The position numbers were made by a program, and so were the translations under genes. This document shows positions 33,870 through 42,593 of a stretch of DNA of 64,000 nt, one piece after another. Within the stretch, counting starts at the first letter, position 1, and each line of letters opens with the position of its first letter. Below the pieces are notes generated by a model. The model searched no databases. It had not been told where the DNA came from and worked only from the letters and a program-made list of their open reading frames with translations. The stretch is from Polyangiaceae bacterium. Lineage in GTDB: Bacteria > Myxococcota_A > Polyangia > Polyangiales > Polyangiaceae. The stretch covers positions 248,001-312,000 of the forward strand of contig JABTUA010000002.1 in the NCBI GenBank assembly GCA_015075635.1, in the 5' to 3' direction.

Positions 33870-35657
33870 ATGGCTTTCGAAGTCAACTGCGGCAAGTGCG
33901 GCGCGCGCTTCACGCTCCCGGACGATCTGTACGAGCGCAAGGTCCGCGGGCGCGTCGTGACCATTCGCTGCAAGAAGTGCCGGGCGGACATCACCGTCGA
34001 CGGCACCAAGCACGAGCCCGCAGGCGACATGACACCGACCGTCCCGCTCTCGGGACCCGGCTCGCTGCCCGCCGTCGGGGGACTGTGGGTCGTGAGCTTC
34101 GGCGACGACGACGACCGCGAGCTCACGGTCGGGCAGGTCAAGAAGGCGCTCGAGAACGGCGAGATCAACCGCGAGACCTTGGTGTGGAACACCAGCCTCG
34201 ACGAGTGGCTGATGCTCGGCGAAGTGCCGGCGCTCGCGGAGCTTGCTCCCGAAGACGAGGTGGGCGGCTTCTTGGGCACGGGCGTCGCGGTCGGCTCGGA
34301 GGCGGAGCTCTTGGGTGACGACGAGGTCGGCCCGTTCCGAAGCGTCGGCGCCGGCACGATGAGCGATCGCCCGGAGCTCGGGGAGCCCGCCGCCAAACCC
34401 GAGCCGCAGCCGGCGGACGCGACCAAAGAGCCCCCACCCGTGGAGGGAACTCCCACGCTGCCGCTCGCCGTGCCCCCCGCGAAGCTCGACGGCCCCAAGG
34501 GAGGCGAGACTCCGTCGAAGCCGCCGCCGAAGCCCGAGAAGAAGCTCCCGACCGCACCGCCGAAGGTGCAGCCGGCATGGCTCAGTAGCGCGCCGCCGAA
34601 GCCGCCGCCGGCGACGGAGGACCCGGATCTGCCAGAGGGAGAAGAGGTCGCACCGTCCAGTGGAACTCCCGATCTGCGCACGCTCATGACCGGCTCGCTG
34701 GTGCCACCGAAGGAAGAAGTCGGCAGCAAGGACGAGTCGGTGTCCGAGGACATCTTCGCCATCGGCGGCGGCGGGATCGCCGCTCAGCTGCCGACCATCG
34801 ACCTCACCAACATCGAGCCGCCTCCGCCCTCGTCTGACCCAAAATCCTCGCGAAAACGCCGGGACGACGACGCACCCGCCAGCAGCGATCGGCCGCGCGC
34901 GAAGACGAAGAAGGCGGAGTCCAAGACTGGCAAGACCAAGCGGCCGCCGCCTGCACCGAGCGGCCGGCAGGACAAGAGCGCCAAGGCCGCAACCGCGGAG
35001 GAGGAGAAGAGCGGCTCGCCCGCGATGTGGATCGTCCTCGCGCTCTTGGGTGCAGTCGCCGTGTACTGGTTCTTCCTCCGCAGCCCGGACGGCGCCGGCT
35101 CGACTGAGCCCACGCCGCGGCCGACGGCGGAAACTCGGACCGACCCCACACCCCAGCCCACGACACCGACGACGGTTCCCACGGTCTCGCCAGCCGTCGT
35201 CGACTCCGGTCCCAGCGAAGACGCAGCGACGGTAAAGAAGGAAGAGAAGCCCGTCGAGAAGGTGGAGCCGAGAGAGACGCCAGTGGCCAAGGAAGAGAAG
35301 CCGCCCGTCAAGGAAGAGAAACCACCCGTCAAGGAAGAGAAACCCGCAGCAGGCACCGGCGGCACCAGCGGCGAGGTCGCGATGGCGCCGCCCTTCGACG
35401 CGAACGCAGCTCGCGCCGCCCTCAACTCCGCCGCCGGCGCGGCCTCCGGGTGTCGCCAGGAGGGCGATCCGTCGGGCACCGCCACGGTCGTGGTCACCTT
35501 CGCCCCGTCCGGGCGCGTCACCAGCGCCAACATCAGCGGTCCTCCCTTCGCCGGCACCAAGACCGGTGGCTGCATCGCGGGCGCCTTGCGCGGCGCCAAG
35601 GTGCCGGCCTTCTCGGGCGAGCACGTGACGGTGAGCAAGACCGTAGTCATTCAGTGA
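33870..35657 (+). CDS. AgmX/GltJ-like zinc-ribbon, GYF and TonB-like domain protein
   Basis: A 595-residue membrane protein. Residues 1-45 are a zinc ribbon (FEVNCGKCGARFTLP, IRCKKCRADI). Residues 70-125 form a GYF_2 domain (WVVSFGDDDDRELTVGQVKKAL, LVWNTSLDEW). A long Pro-rich cytoplasmic linker leads to one membrane helix (about 385-405, MWIVLALLGAVAVYWFFL). Outside it is a Pro/Glu/Lys linker with a 21-base repeat and a C-terminal TonB-like domain with paired cysteines (GAASGCRQEGD, GTKTGGCIAGALRGAKVP). This resembles the AgmX/GltJ gliding-motility proteins of Myxococcus; a motility role here is inference. The stop overlaps the next gene (GTGA). Confidence 0.8.
   Translation: MAFEVNCGKCGARFTLPDDLYERKVRGRVVTIRCKKCRADITVDGTKHEPAGDMTPTVPLSGPGSLPAVGGLWVVSFGDDDDRELTVGQVKKALENGEINRETLVWNTSLDEWLMLGEVPALAELAPEDEVGGFLGTGVAVGSEAELLGDDEVGPFRSVGAGTMSDRPELGEPAAKPEPQPADATKEPPPVEGTPTLPLAVPPAKLDGPKGGETPSKPPPKPEKKLPTAPPKVQPAWLSSAPPKPPPATEDPDLPEGEEVAPSSGTPDLRTLMTGSLVPPKEEVGSKDESVSEDIFAIGGGGIAAQLPTIDLTNIEPPPPSSDPKSSRKRRDDDAPASSDRPRAKTKKAESKTGKTKRPPPAPSGRQDKSAKAATAEEEKSGSPAMWIVLALLGAVAVYWFFLRSPDGAGSTEPTPRPTAETRTDPTPQPTTPTTVPTVSPAVVDSGPSEDAATVKKEEKPVEKVEPRETPVAKEEKPPVKEEKPPVKEEKPAAGTGGTSGEVAMAPPFDANAARAALNSAAGAASGCRQEGDPSGTATVVVTFAPSGRVTSANISGPPFAGTKTGGCIAGALRGAKVPAFSGEHVTVSKTVVIQ
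35289..35346 (+). repeat. 21-base tandem repeat encoding KEEKPPV
   Basis: Unit AAGGAAGAGAAgCCgCCCGTC occurs twice plus a partial third copy inside the periplasmic linker of the AgmX/GltJ-like protein. It keeps frame, so it varies linker length without breaking the protein. Confidence 0.8.
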
Positions 35658-36133
35658 CACTCCGCATCCGCACCGCACTTCCGGCCGACGCCAGCCTCGT
35701 GCTCGGCTTCATTCGCGAGCTGGCCGAATACGAGCGCGAGCCCCTGGCCGTGGAGGCCACGGCGGAGACGCTGCGCGCGCAGCTCTCGAGCGCTGTCCCG
35801 CCCTTCGAGTGCCTGATCGCCGAGCTGGACGGCAGCGCCTGCGGCTTCGCGCTGTTCTTCCAGAGCTACTCGACCTGGCGAGGGCGCCCGGGGCTCTACC
35901 TGGAGGATCTCTTCGTCTCCGAGAGCCGACGCGGGTGCGGCGTGGGCAAGGCGCTCCTGTCCAGGGTGGCTCGGATCGCCGTCGAGCGGGGCTGCGCGCG
36001 GCTGGAGTGGGCCGTCCTGGACTGGAACCAACCGGCGATCGACTTCTACCGAGCGCTCGGCGCCGTCCCGATGGCCGAGTGGACGGTGTTCCGCCTGACC
36101 GGCGACGCGCTCACCCAGGTCGCGGGCGGCTGA
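35654..36133 (+). CDS. GNAT-family N-acetyltransferase
   Basis: A 159-residue acetyltransferase. The acetyl-CoA loop is RRGCGVGKALLSRVA, followed by EWAVLDWNQPAIDFYRALGAVP, the classic GNAT C-terminal strand/helix that resembles diamine and spermidine acetyltransferases. YLEDLFV marks the beta-4 strand. The GTG start overlaps the upstream stop by four bases, so it is likely co-transcribed with the GYF protein gene although a functional link is not obvious. It ends four bases before the convergent SGNH hydrolase stop. Confidence 0.9.
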   Translation: MTLRIRTALPADASLVLGFIRELAEYEREPLAVEATAETLRAQLSSAVPPFECLIAELDGSACGFALFFQSYSTWRGRPGLYLEDLFVSESRRGCGVGKALLSRVARIAVERGCARLEWAVLDWNQPAIDFYRALGAVPMAEWTVFRLTGDALTQVAGG

Positions 36134-36137
36134 GACG

Positions 36138-36830
36138 TCAGCGGCAGTCGGAGAAGACCTCACTGAAGAGCGCGGCCGCGACGACTTCGTGTCCCTGGGT
36201 ACCCCAGTGGATGTGGTCGTTCGGGAAGCGCCGGTGCTTGGGACACAGGAGATGGCTGTCTCCGCAGCTGAGCCGGCCGTGGATGTCCACGGCGTGCTCC
36301 ACGTTGTCGACGACGGCCTGCTCGAGGATCCAGCCGTTCAGCTTCTCGGTCGCCTCGACCCTCCTGTCCTGAACCCCGCGGAGCCGACCCCAGGGAGCCA
36401 GCGTGAGCGCGACCACCGACACTCCCCGCGCGCGCGCCATGCGGTACATCTGCGTCAGGTTGCCCTTGATGCGCTCGATGCTCGCGTCCCGAGGCGTCGC
36501 CGCCGCGAGGTCGTTGACGCCGCCCAGGATGACGACGTGCGTGTAGCGCGGACGCTTGTTCCAGGGCGTGCTCCGCCCGAAGAGGTCCTCGGTCAGGCGC
36601 CAGCGCATGTGATCCGTGCGCTGTCCGCCCACGCCGTAGGCGTCGAAGCGACTCTCCGGGCAGCGCTCGCCGAGCAGCTTCATGTACTTCCCTCCGCCGG
36701 ACCGGGTGTCGGTCAGGGAGTCGCCGATGGCCGCGACCACGTAGCGCCGGCCGGCGGGCTCTTCCGCCCGGCCCGGTGCCGAGAGCACCAGCACGACCAA
36801 GACGACGGTGGCCGCGAAGAAAGCGCGCAC
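36138..36830 (-). CDS. SGNH/GDSL-family hydrolase
   Basis: A 230-residue exported esterase or lipase. The GTG start (36828-36830) gives a signal peptide RAFFAATVVLVVLVLSA cut near GRAEEP. Block I is AAIGDSLTDTRSGG (Ser nucleophile), block II has YGVGGQRTDHM, block III is ILGGVNDLAAATP (Asn), and block V is NDHIHWGTQGH (Asp and His of the triad). It hydrolyses acyl esters or thioesters; the true substrate is unknown. It diverges from the thiolase gene (99 bases). Confidence 0.88.
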   Translation of the reverse strand: MRAFFAATVVLVVLVLSAPGRAEEPAGRRYVVAAIGDSLTDTRSGGGKYMKLLGERCPESRFDAYGVGGQRTDHMRWRLTEDLFGRSTPWNKRPRYTHVVILGGVNDLAAATPRDASIERIKGNLTQMYRMARARGVSVVALTLAPWGRLRGVQDRRVEATEKLNGWILEQAVVDNVEHAVDIHGRLSCGDSHLLCPKHRRFPNDHIHWGTQGHEVVAAALFSEVFSDCR

Positions 36831-36929
36831 TACACTGACCAGCGTAGCGCTCCGGCACACACCCGCCCAATTTCCCGGGTTTTTCTCGGTCGGGCGCGCT
36901 AGGCTGCCGCCCCCAGAGGAGTCATAGCC

Positions 36930-38162
36930 ATGGCCGTCGCGTACATCATCGATGCAGTCCGAACGCCGCGCGGGCGCGGCAAAGCTGGAAAAGGCGCCCT
37001 CTCCGGGATCCACCCGCAAGAGCTGGTCGCCCAGACGCTGAACCAGCTGGCGAAGCGCGTCGATCTCCGACGCGAGGACGTCGAAGACGTGATCATCGGC
37101 TGCGTCTCCCAGGTCAAGGAGCAAGGCGCGTGCATCGCGCGCAACTCCATCCTGGCGGCAGACTGGCCGGAGACGGTGACCGGCGTCACGCTGAACCGCT
37201 TCTGTGGCTCGGGCCTTCAGTCGGTGAACTTCGCCGCGATGGGCGTGATGAGCGGCCAGCAGGACTTGGTGATCGGCGGCGGTGTCGAGAGCATGTCGCG
37301 GGTCCCGATGGGCTCGGACGAGGCGATGATCGACGGCCTGAACCTCAAGCTGCGCAAGCGCCTGTTCCAGGTGCCCCAGGGCATCAGCGCCGATCTCATC
37401 GCGACCATCGACGGGACGACGCGCGAGGATCTGGACCGCTTCGCGGTGACGAGCCAGGCAAACGCAGCGCGCGCCGTTCAGGAGAACCGCTTCGCCAAGA
37501 GCCTGTTCCCGGTGGTGGACGACGACGGCAAGGTCGTGCTGGAGAAGGACGAGCACCCGCGGCCGGGTGCCACGCTCGAGAGCATGGCGGGCCTCGAGCC
37601 CTCGTTCACCATGATGGGCTCCGCCCCGTTCGGCCCGAACGGCGAGACGCTCGATCAGCTGGCCCTCCAGCACTACCCGGAAGTGAAAGAAATCCGGCAC
37701 GTTCACCACGCGGGCAACTCGAGCGGCATCGTCGACGGCGCGGCGCTGGTCCTCCTCGCCTCCGAGGCCTACGCGAAGAAGAGCGGGCTCAGGCCGCGAG
37801 CGAAGATCCGCGCCACGGCGACCTACGGCGCGGAGCCGGTGATCATGCTCACGGCCCCGACGCCGGCTTCGGAGGCCGCGCTGAAGAAGGCGGGGATGAA
37901 CGCGAAGGACATCGATCTCTGGGAGATCAACGAGGCGTTCGCCGTGGTCCCGCTCAACACCATCCGCCGGCTGGACATCGACCCGGCGCGGGTGAACGTG
38001 AACGGAGGAGCCATCGCGCTCGGCCACCCGCTGGGTGCCACGGGCGCCGCGTTACTCGGCACGGCCGTGGACGAGCTCGAGCGCTCCGGCAAGGCCACCG
38101 CGCTCATCACGCTCTGCATCGGCGGCGGCATGGGCATCGCCACGGTGATCGAGCGAGTGTGA
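36930..38162 (+). CDS. Thiolase (acetyl-CoA C-acyltransferase family)
   Basis: A 410-residue thiolase, either cleaving 3-ketoacyl-CoA in beta-oxidation or condensing acetyl-CoA. The active-site Cys is Cys92 ([10 protein letters not shown]). The other catalytic residues are in [23 protein letters not shown] (His) and TLCIGGGMG (Cys396). Length and motifs are full for the family. A good ribosome site (CAGAGGAG) precedes the ATG. No hydratase or dehydrogenase partner is adjacent, so the direction of reaction is open. The gap 38163-38404 holds no feature I can support. Confidence 0.92.
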   Translation: MAVAYIIDAVRTPRGRGKAGKGALSGIHPQELVAQTLNQLAKRVDLRREDVEDVIIGCVSQVKEQGACIARNSILAADWPETVTGVTLNRFCGSGLQSVNFAAMGVMSGQQDLVIGGGVESMSRVPMGSDEAMIDGLNLKLRKRLFQVPQGISADLIATIDGTTREDLDRFAVTSQANAARAVQENRFAKSLFPVVDDDGKVVLEKDEHPRPGATLESMAGLEPSFTMMGSAPFGPNGETLDQLALQHYPEVKEIRHVHHAGNSSGIVDGAALVLLASEAYAKKSGLRPRAKIRATATYGAEPVIMLTAPTPASEAALKKAGMNAKDIDLWEINEAFAVVPLNTIRRLDIDPARVNVNGGAIALGHPLGATGAALLGTAVDELERSGKATALITLCIGGGMGIATVIERV

Positions 38163-38404
38163 GCTGACTCCCTCTGAAAAAATCGTCGGCGCCGCGCTGA
38201 GGGCGTCGGGCGAAAACGCGACTCTCGTCGCGCTCGACTACCCGACGAGCGGGGGTTGGGGCGGGGATGGGTGCGACACTCTGCGACCCCAGCGGGCGCC
38301 GACTCAGGGAACCTAAGTCCAAGCTCCGCGATGCGCCACCCCCCTCGGCTGGGCGCAGGCGAGATCCAGGCGCGCCCGGCAAATTTCGCGCAGGGACCGA
38401 CCCG

Positions 38405-41400
38405 TCAGTCGAACGGCGGACCCTTCACGTCCCCGCCCCCGCCGGTCAGGTCTTTCGCGCTCTTCTCGCGGGCTTTGACCTGCGAGGCCTGCGTCAAGAT
38501 GTCGGGGTTCACGGCGATCTCGTTCTCGTAGCCGCTGACCGAGCCGTGACACCCACCGCACATGCCGTTGAACAGATCGCGGCGGAAGGACTGGCGCACC
38601 CACTCGCCCGGGTAGAACTGCATCTCCTCGCGCTGGAAGTGCTTCGAGGCCTCGCTCTGGCCCGCGAGCTTCGCGTGGGTCGCCAGCGTGACGGGCACAC
38701 CGCCGGGGATCTGCACCTTCAGCGAGCCGTCCTCTTCGAGGTCGGAGGCTCCCAACATGCGGCGCCGAATGTAGAGCTCGCCGTACTTGTCCGAGGTCAC
38801 GAAGGCTCCGCCCTGCGCGTAGCTCGTGACCCCGGGCTCCGGCGGCAGGTTCTCCCAGATCTCCACCGGGTAGTTGCCGGCGATGGGACGACCCGCGCGC
38901 GTGTTCTGGAAGAGCAGCGTGGCGATCATCGGCAGGTCCACGAAGGTGATCTCCGAGAGGCTCTTGTGGGAGTCATCGGTGTAGACCGTCGTCGCTCCGT
39001 TGGCCTCGTCGATGCGGGACTTGAACACGCCGCGGTCCGCCCGGGCGTAGACGGCGACCGGCCAGATCAGGTCTGCGCTGCCGTCGGAGAGCAGAGGCGT
39101 ACGCTGCCCGGTGATGGGATCGACGACCACCAGCTCGAACTTCCCGTCGAATGCGGTGACGTCCACGACGTTCGGGGCGTAGCTGACCAAGATCTTGCCG
39201 TTCGGCAGCGGAGCGGGGCTCCGGTAGGCGCCTTGTGTGGCACCCCTCCCCGTGGCCGCCGGGTCGATGATCTTGATCGAACGCTGGAAGAACTGCGGGT
39301 TCGGCCAGTCCATCGCCGCGGGATCTTGGGCGTACTCGTCCGGGTTCTTGCTCGGCTGGTCCACGCCGATGCTGCGGTTGATGACCGCCAGGGTCCCGGC
39401 GCCGTGTACCGCGCCCTTCTCACTGAAGATCGCCGCCAGGTTCTTGTCCGCGAGCTCCACGACGTCGGTGAACTGGTTGTAGTCGATGGTGCCGCGCTGG
39501 CCGAACAGCGGGTGGTAGTCGCCGCCGTCCAGGTTCAGCCGCCGGCCCGCCAGCTGGTAAAACCCGGGAGCGCGCTTCTCGGTGATCAGGATCAGGCGGC
39601 CGTCTCCCATGAAGCTGGGCGAGAGCTCCTGGTTCAAGAGGAAGGTCAGCTGCCGGATCTTGCCGCTCTCGGACACGTACAGGTTCGTGTTCAAGCGCGA
39701 CGGATCCGCCGGCGTCCGCGTCGGGCCCTTGTAGCCGAAGACACCCACGTTCTTGGTGTTGCCGCGGGTCGAGGTGAAGACGATGCGCCCGTCGGGGGCG
39801 AAGGCGGGATCGAAGTTGTGGACTCGCTCGCCGTTGTCGGGGACCGGGTTGCCCTCGTCGTCCACCGGTGGTGCGTTGATGGTCGGGTCCGGCGCGCAAG
39901 TGGAGCCATCGATGACGTAGACGCGGAACGCCTCGCTGTCGGAGCTTCGGGCCGAGAACGCGATCTTCTTCCCATCCCAGCTGACGGCGGGCCGACGCAC
40001 GTCGGCGTTCGCGACGTTCAGCCCGCAGCCGCCGAGCAGGCTCACGGGGGAGCCGGCGGTGACGTTTCCAGCAGCGTCGAGCGACGCCGTCGCCTGCATC
40101 AGATCCGCGCCGGGCGCGAACTTCTCCCAGTCCTGCGGCGTGTCCGGCTTGGGCGCCGGCGGGCGCTTCACGTATACGATCGACGACAGCGGCATGGCGC
40201 CTTGCATGCGCACCGAGCGCTCCTTCTCGATCCAGGCGACGATCACGCAGTAAGGCGATTGCGCGTCCAGCGGCCCGGTCTCCGCGGCGGTGAGGTCGCA
40301 CGCTGCCGGGTCACCGGCGCCGGCGAAGAGCGAGCCTCCGCGGTGCAGGATGCCGCCGCCCGTGGCGGAGGGTGACAGGTTCTTGCGCATGATGCGCCCG
40401 ACGTTGGGATTGTCCGACTCGAGGGCGACCTGCTCCAGACTGAGCTCGTAGTTCCGGCGCGTGGCAGGCAGCCCGAAGTGACCGCCGCTCCCGCCGCGCA
40501 GCCGGTAGTCGTGGAACAGGGACGCGGAGTGGCAGCCGAGCATCATGCAGCCGCGCTTGACCAACATCGGCTGCACGCGCTTGGCGAAGAACAGGAAGCC
40601 CGGCTCCGTCGGCACGTTGCTCGGACCTCCCTTGGCCTGCGCCCAGCTCAGGATGGCCTTGTAGCCGTCGTCGTCCGGCGACGAGAAGATGGCGCCACCC
40701 TCGTGATAAGTGCCGCCCTGCGAGGTCGAGAGCACACGGCGCAGGATCTCGCTCTGCGTCGCCTCCACCGAGACGTAGTTGCTGGCGGCAAAGTAGTTCC
40801 AGCGCGCCTGCTCCGCGGTGCTGCCACAGGTCAGGTAGAGCGAGTTCGCGGGATTTCCGTGGCAGTTGCCCGCCGCGCAGTTCTCCCCGAGCAGGCCGTT
40901 CACGCTCGACGAGAACTGGGCGAAGTCCTGGTCGGCTGGATCCTTCGTGGCGTCGAACAGCGGATCGATCCCCAGCGTCTCGCCGCACGGCGTCTTGGCG
41001 TACTCCTTCTGCTTGGGCTTGGCGTTGTTCTCGGTGGCGCCGTTGTCGATCCAGCGCTCGAGCTGGGCGTACGAAGGGCTCGTCACGTCGAGCAGTGAGC
41101 CTCCGGCGTGCGCGACGTCGGTGGTGATGATGAGCGCTTCGTTGTCCCAGGAGGTCAGGCGCAGCGAGAACGGCGGAGCCACCTTCAAGAGCAGACCGGG
41201 GATCCCGTACGGCCCGTAGTCGACGAGGAGATCGCGCCGCAGAGCCAGCGCGTCGTAGCTCTCGACGCTCAAGTTGCCGAGCGCGTTGCCGCGATCGTCT
41301 GCATTGACGTGACAGCTCGACTTCGCCGGGCTGGTCGCGCACGAGCTCTGCAAGATCGGTCCGATCTTGCGCTCGTAGAACGTGCTCGACGCGGGACGTT

Positions 41401-41476
41401 CCTCCTTGCCACAGCTGGTGGCACCGCCGAGAGCCGCGAGCAAACCGACACCGAGCAGAAAACGCGGGGCTGACAT
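38405..41476 (-). CDS. Large lipoprotein with c-type-heme-like motifs and propeller repeats
   Basis: A 1023-residue predicted lipoprotein (lipobox GATSC, Cys22). Heme-like cysteine motifs are spread along it: CATSPAKSSCH (Cys46/Cys55), CAAGNCH (Cys200/Cys205), CMMLGCH (Cys310/Cys315) and one standard CGGCH near the C-terminus (973-977). Only the last is CxxCH; the others have four or eight residues between cysteines. The middle contains PD40/TolB-like blades (RRPAVSWDGKKIAFSARSS, FDPAFAPDGRIVFTSTRG). It is the third gene of a minus-strand set, 166 bases after the HEAT protein. An outer-surface electron-transfer or binding role is inferred. Confidence 0.7.
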   Translation of the reverse strand: MSAPRFLLGVGLLAALGGATSCGKEERPASSTFYERKIGPILQSSCATSPAKSSCHVNADDRGNALGNLSVESYDALALRRDLLVDYGPYGIPGLLLKVAPPFSLRLTSWDNEALIITTDVAHAGGSLLDVTSPSYAQLERWIDNGATENNAKPKQKEYAKTPCGETLGIDPLFDATKDPADQDFAQFSSSVNGLLGENCAAGNCHGNPANSLYLTCGSTAEQARWNYFAASNYVSVEATQSEILRRVLSTSQGGTYHEGGAIFSSPDDDGYKAILSWAQAKGGPSNVPTEPGFLFFAKRVQPMLVKRGCMMLGCHSASLFHDYRLRGGSGGHFGLPATRRNYELSLEQVALESDNPNVGRIMRKNLSPSATGGGILHRGGSLFAGAGDPAACDLTAAETGPLDAQSPYCVIVAWIEKERSVRMQGAMPLSSIVYVKRPPAPKPDTPQDWEKFAPGADLMQATASLDAAGNVTAGSPVSLLGGCGLNVANADVRRPAVSWDGKKIAFSARSSDSEAFRVYVIDGSTCAPDPTINAPPVDDEGNPVPDNGERVHNFDPAFAPDGRIVFTSTRGNTKNVGVFGYKGPTRTPADPSRLNTNLYVSESGKIRQLTFLLNQELSPSFMGDGRLILITEKRAPGFYQLAGRRLNLDGGDYHPLFGQRGTIDYNQFTDVVELADKNLAAIFSEKGAVHGAGTLAVINRSIGVDQPSKNPDEYAQDPAAMDWPNPQFFQRSIKIIDPAATGRGATQGAYRSPAPLPNGKILVSYAPNVVDVTAFDGKFELVVVDPITGQRTPLLSDGSADLIWPVAVYARADRGVFKSRIDEANGATTVYTDDSHKSLSEITFVDLPMIATLLFQNTRAGRPIAGNYPVEIWENLPPEPGVTSYAQGGAFVTSDKYGELYIRRRMLGASDLEEDGSLKVQIPGGVPVTLATHAKLAGQSEASKHFQREEMQFYPGEWVRQSFRRDLFNGMCGGCHGSVSGYENEIAVNPDILTQASQVKAREKSAKDLTGGGGDVKGPPFD

Positions 41477-41642
41477 TACAGCGCGGATTTTACCATCACG
41501 ACATGACGGAAATCATGTCGGATCGCAGAAAAGAGCGAGGGACTTCGGCGGCGTCCCGAGAACGCAACACGCGGAGCCGACGACGCGTCTCGGCCCGATT
41601 TCGCCGTGAGACGGGGTCGGGCCGAGCGGGCGGCGCAGTGTC

Positions 41643-42569
41643 TCAGAGCCGACGCAGCGCGATGGCGGCAGCATCGCGGACGAACTGGTTCGGATCACTC
41701 TGCGCGGCCTTCACCGCGTCCTTGGCCGCGGCGTCGGCGATCTTGCCGAGGGACGAGACCGCCGCCGCGCGCACGCCGGCATCCGGCTCGGTGGCGGGCG
41801 AGGTCAGCGCGATCAGGCCAGCTACCGCGTCCTTCGCGCGCAGCGTGCCGAGCGCCTCCGCCGAGCGCTTGCGAACGCGCGGCGACTCGTCGGAGATGCG
41901 CTTCACGACCGCGTCCACTCCCGTGAAGACGTTGACGCGAGTCGAGGCGAAGAGCGCCTCCATGCGCACGTCCTCGTCCTTGTCGGCGATGGCCGCGGCG
42001 AGCTCGCCGTTCGGGCCCTGGCTGTTGATGCGCCAGAGCGCGTAGGCCGCGGACTTGCGCACCTTCGGCGACGGATCCGACGTGAGCGCGGTCGCGATGA
42101 CCGGAATGCCCGGAGCCGCCAGGAATTCGCCCAATGCCTCGACCGCGTAGGCGCGCTTGGTCTCGCTGGCAGCGCCGTCAGTCACGGTCTGGAGCGTCTG
42201 CTGGTAGATCTGACCCGGCCCGAACACGCCGAGGATGCGGCGGCGCAGCCACCAGGTGCTGATCTCGCGAGTCCGCTGGTCCGAGTTGTAGATCAACTTC
42301 GACACCACCGGGATGCAGTCGAGGCACTCGACCTTCTCGCCGTGCTCGAGCCGCGCCCAGATCTCGGTGGGCGCCAGGTTCCCGTTGCCCACCTCGCGGA
42401 TACCTTCCGCGGAGGTCGGGTCTTCGAGCGAGATCGGGTCCAGGTTCTCGTACACCTTGGAACGGCCGTTGAGCACGTTCTTCGGTGCAGAGTCCGCGAT
42501 GACAGCGCCGGTGACGAGCAGAGTGGCTCCGGCGAGGAGAGCGCCCAGGGTCGTGCGAATGGTCTTCAT
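41643..42569 (-). CDS. Secreted HEAT-repeat protein
   Basis: A 308-residue exported protein. Signal peptide MKTIRTTLGALLAGATLLV ends near AVIADSA. From about residue 100 it is a series of five to six HEAT/PBS-lyase-type helical repeats (VRKSAAYALWRI, VRMEALFASTRV, VRKRSAEALGTL, VRAAAVSSLGKI, VRDAAAIALRRL), which usually form protein-binding solenoids. It has a CLDC pair near residue 80 without a following His, so no heme is expected. A strong ribosome site (GGAGGA) precedes the ATG. It lies between two heme-motif proteins, 24 bases after the HzsA-like gene, so it is probably an assembly partner. Confidence 0.8.
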   Translation of the reverse strand: MKTIRTTLGALLAGATLLVTGAVIADSAPKNVLNGRSKVYENLDPISLEDPTSAEGIREVGNGNLAPTEIWARLEHGEKVECLDCIPVVSKLIYNSDQRTREISTWWLRRRILGVFGPGQIYQQTLQTVTDGAASETKRAYAVEALGEFLAAPGIPVIATALTSDPSPKVRKSAAYALWRINSQGPNGELAAAIADKDEDVRMEALFASTRVNVFTGVDAVVKRISDESPRVRKRSAEALGTLRAKDAVAGLIALTSPATEPDAGVRAAAVSSLGKIADAAAKDAVKAAQSDPNQFVRDAAAIALRRL

Positions 42570-42593
42570 GACTTCCTCCGTTGCTCCTCTAGC

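Noticed and set aside
32979..35678. Minus-strand open frame of about 900 codons
   Set aside because: Antisense to pgeF and the AgmX/GltJ-like gene, low-complexity Leu/Arg/Gly sequence, no family.
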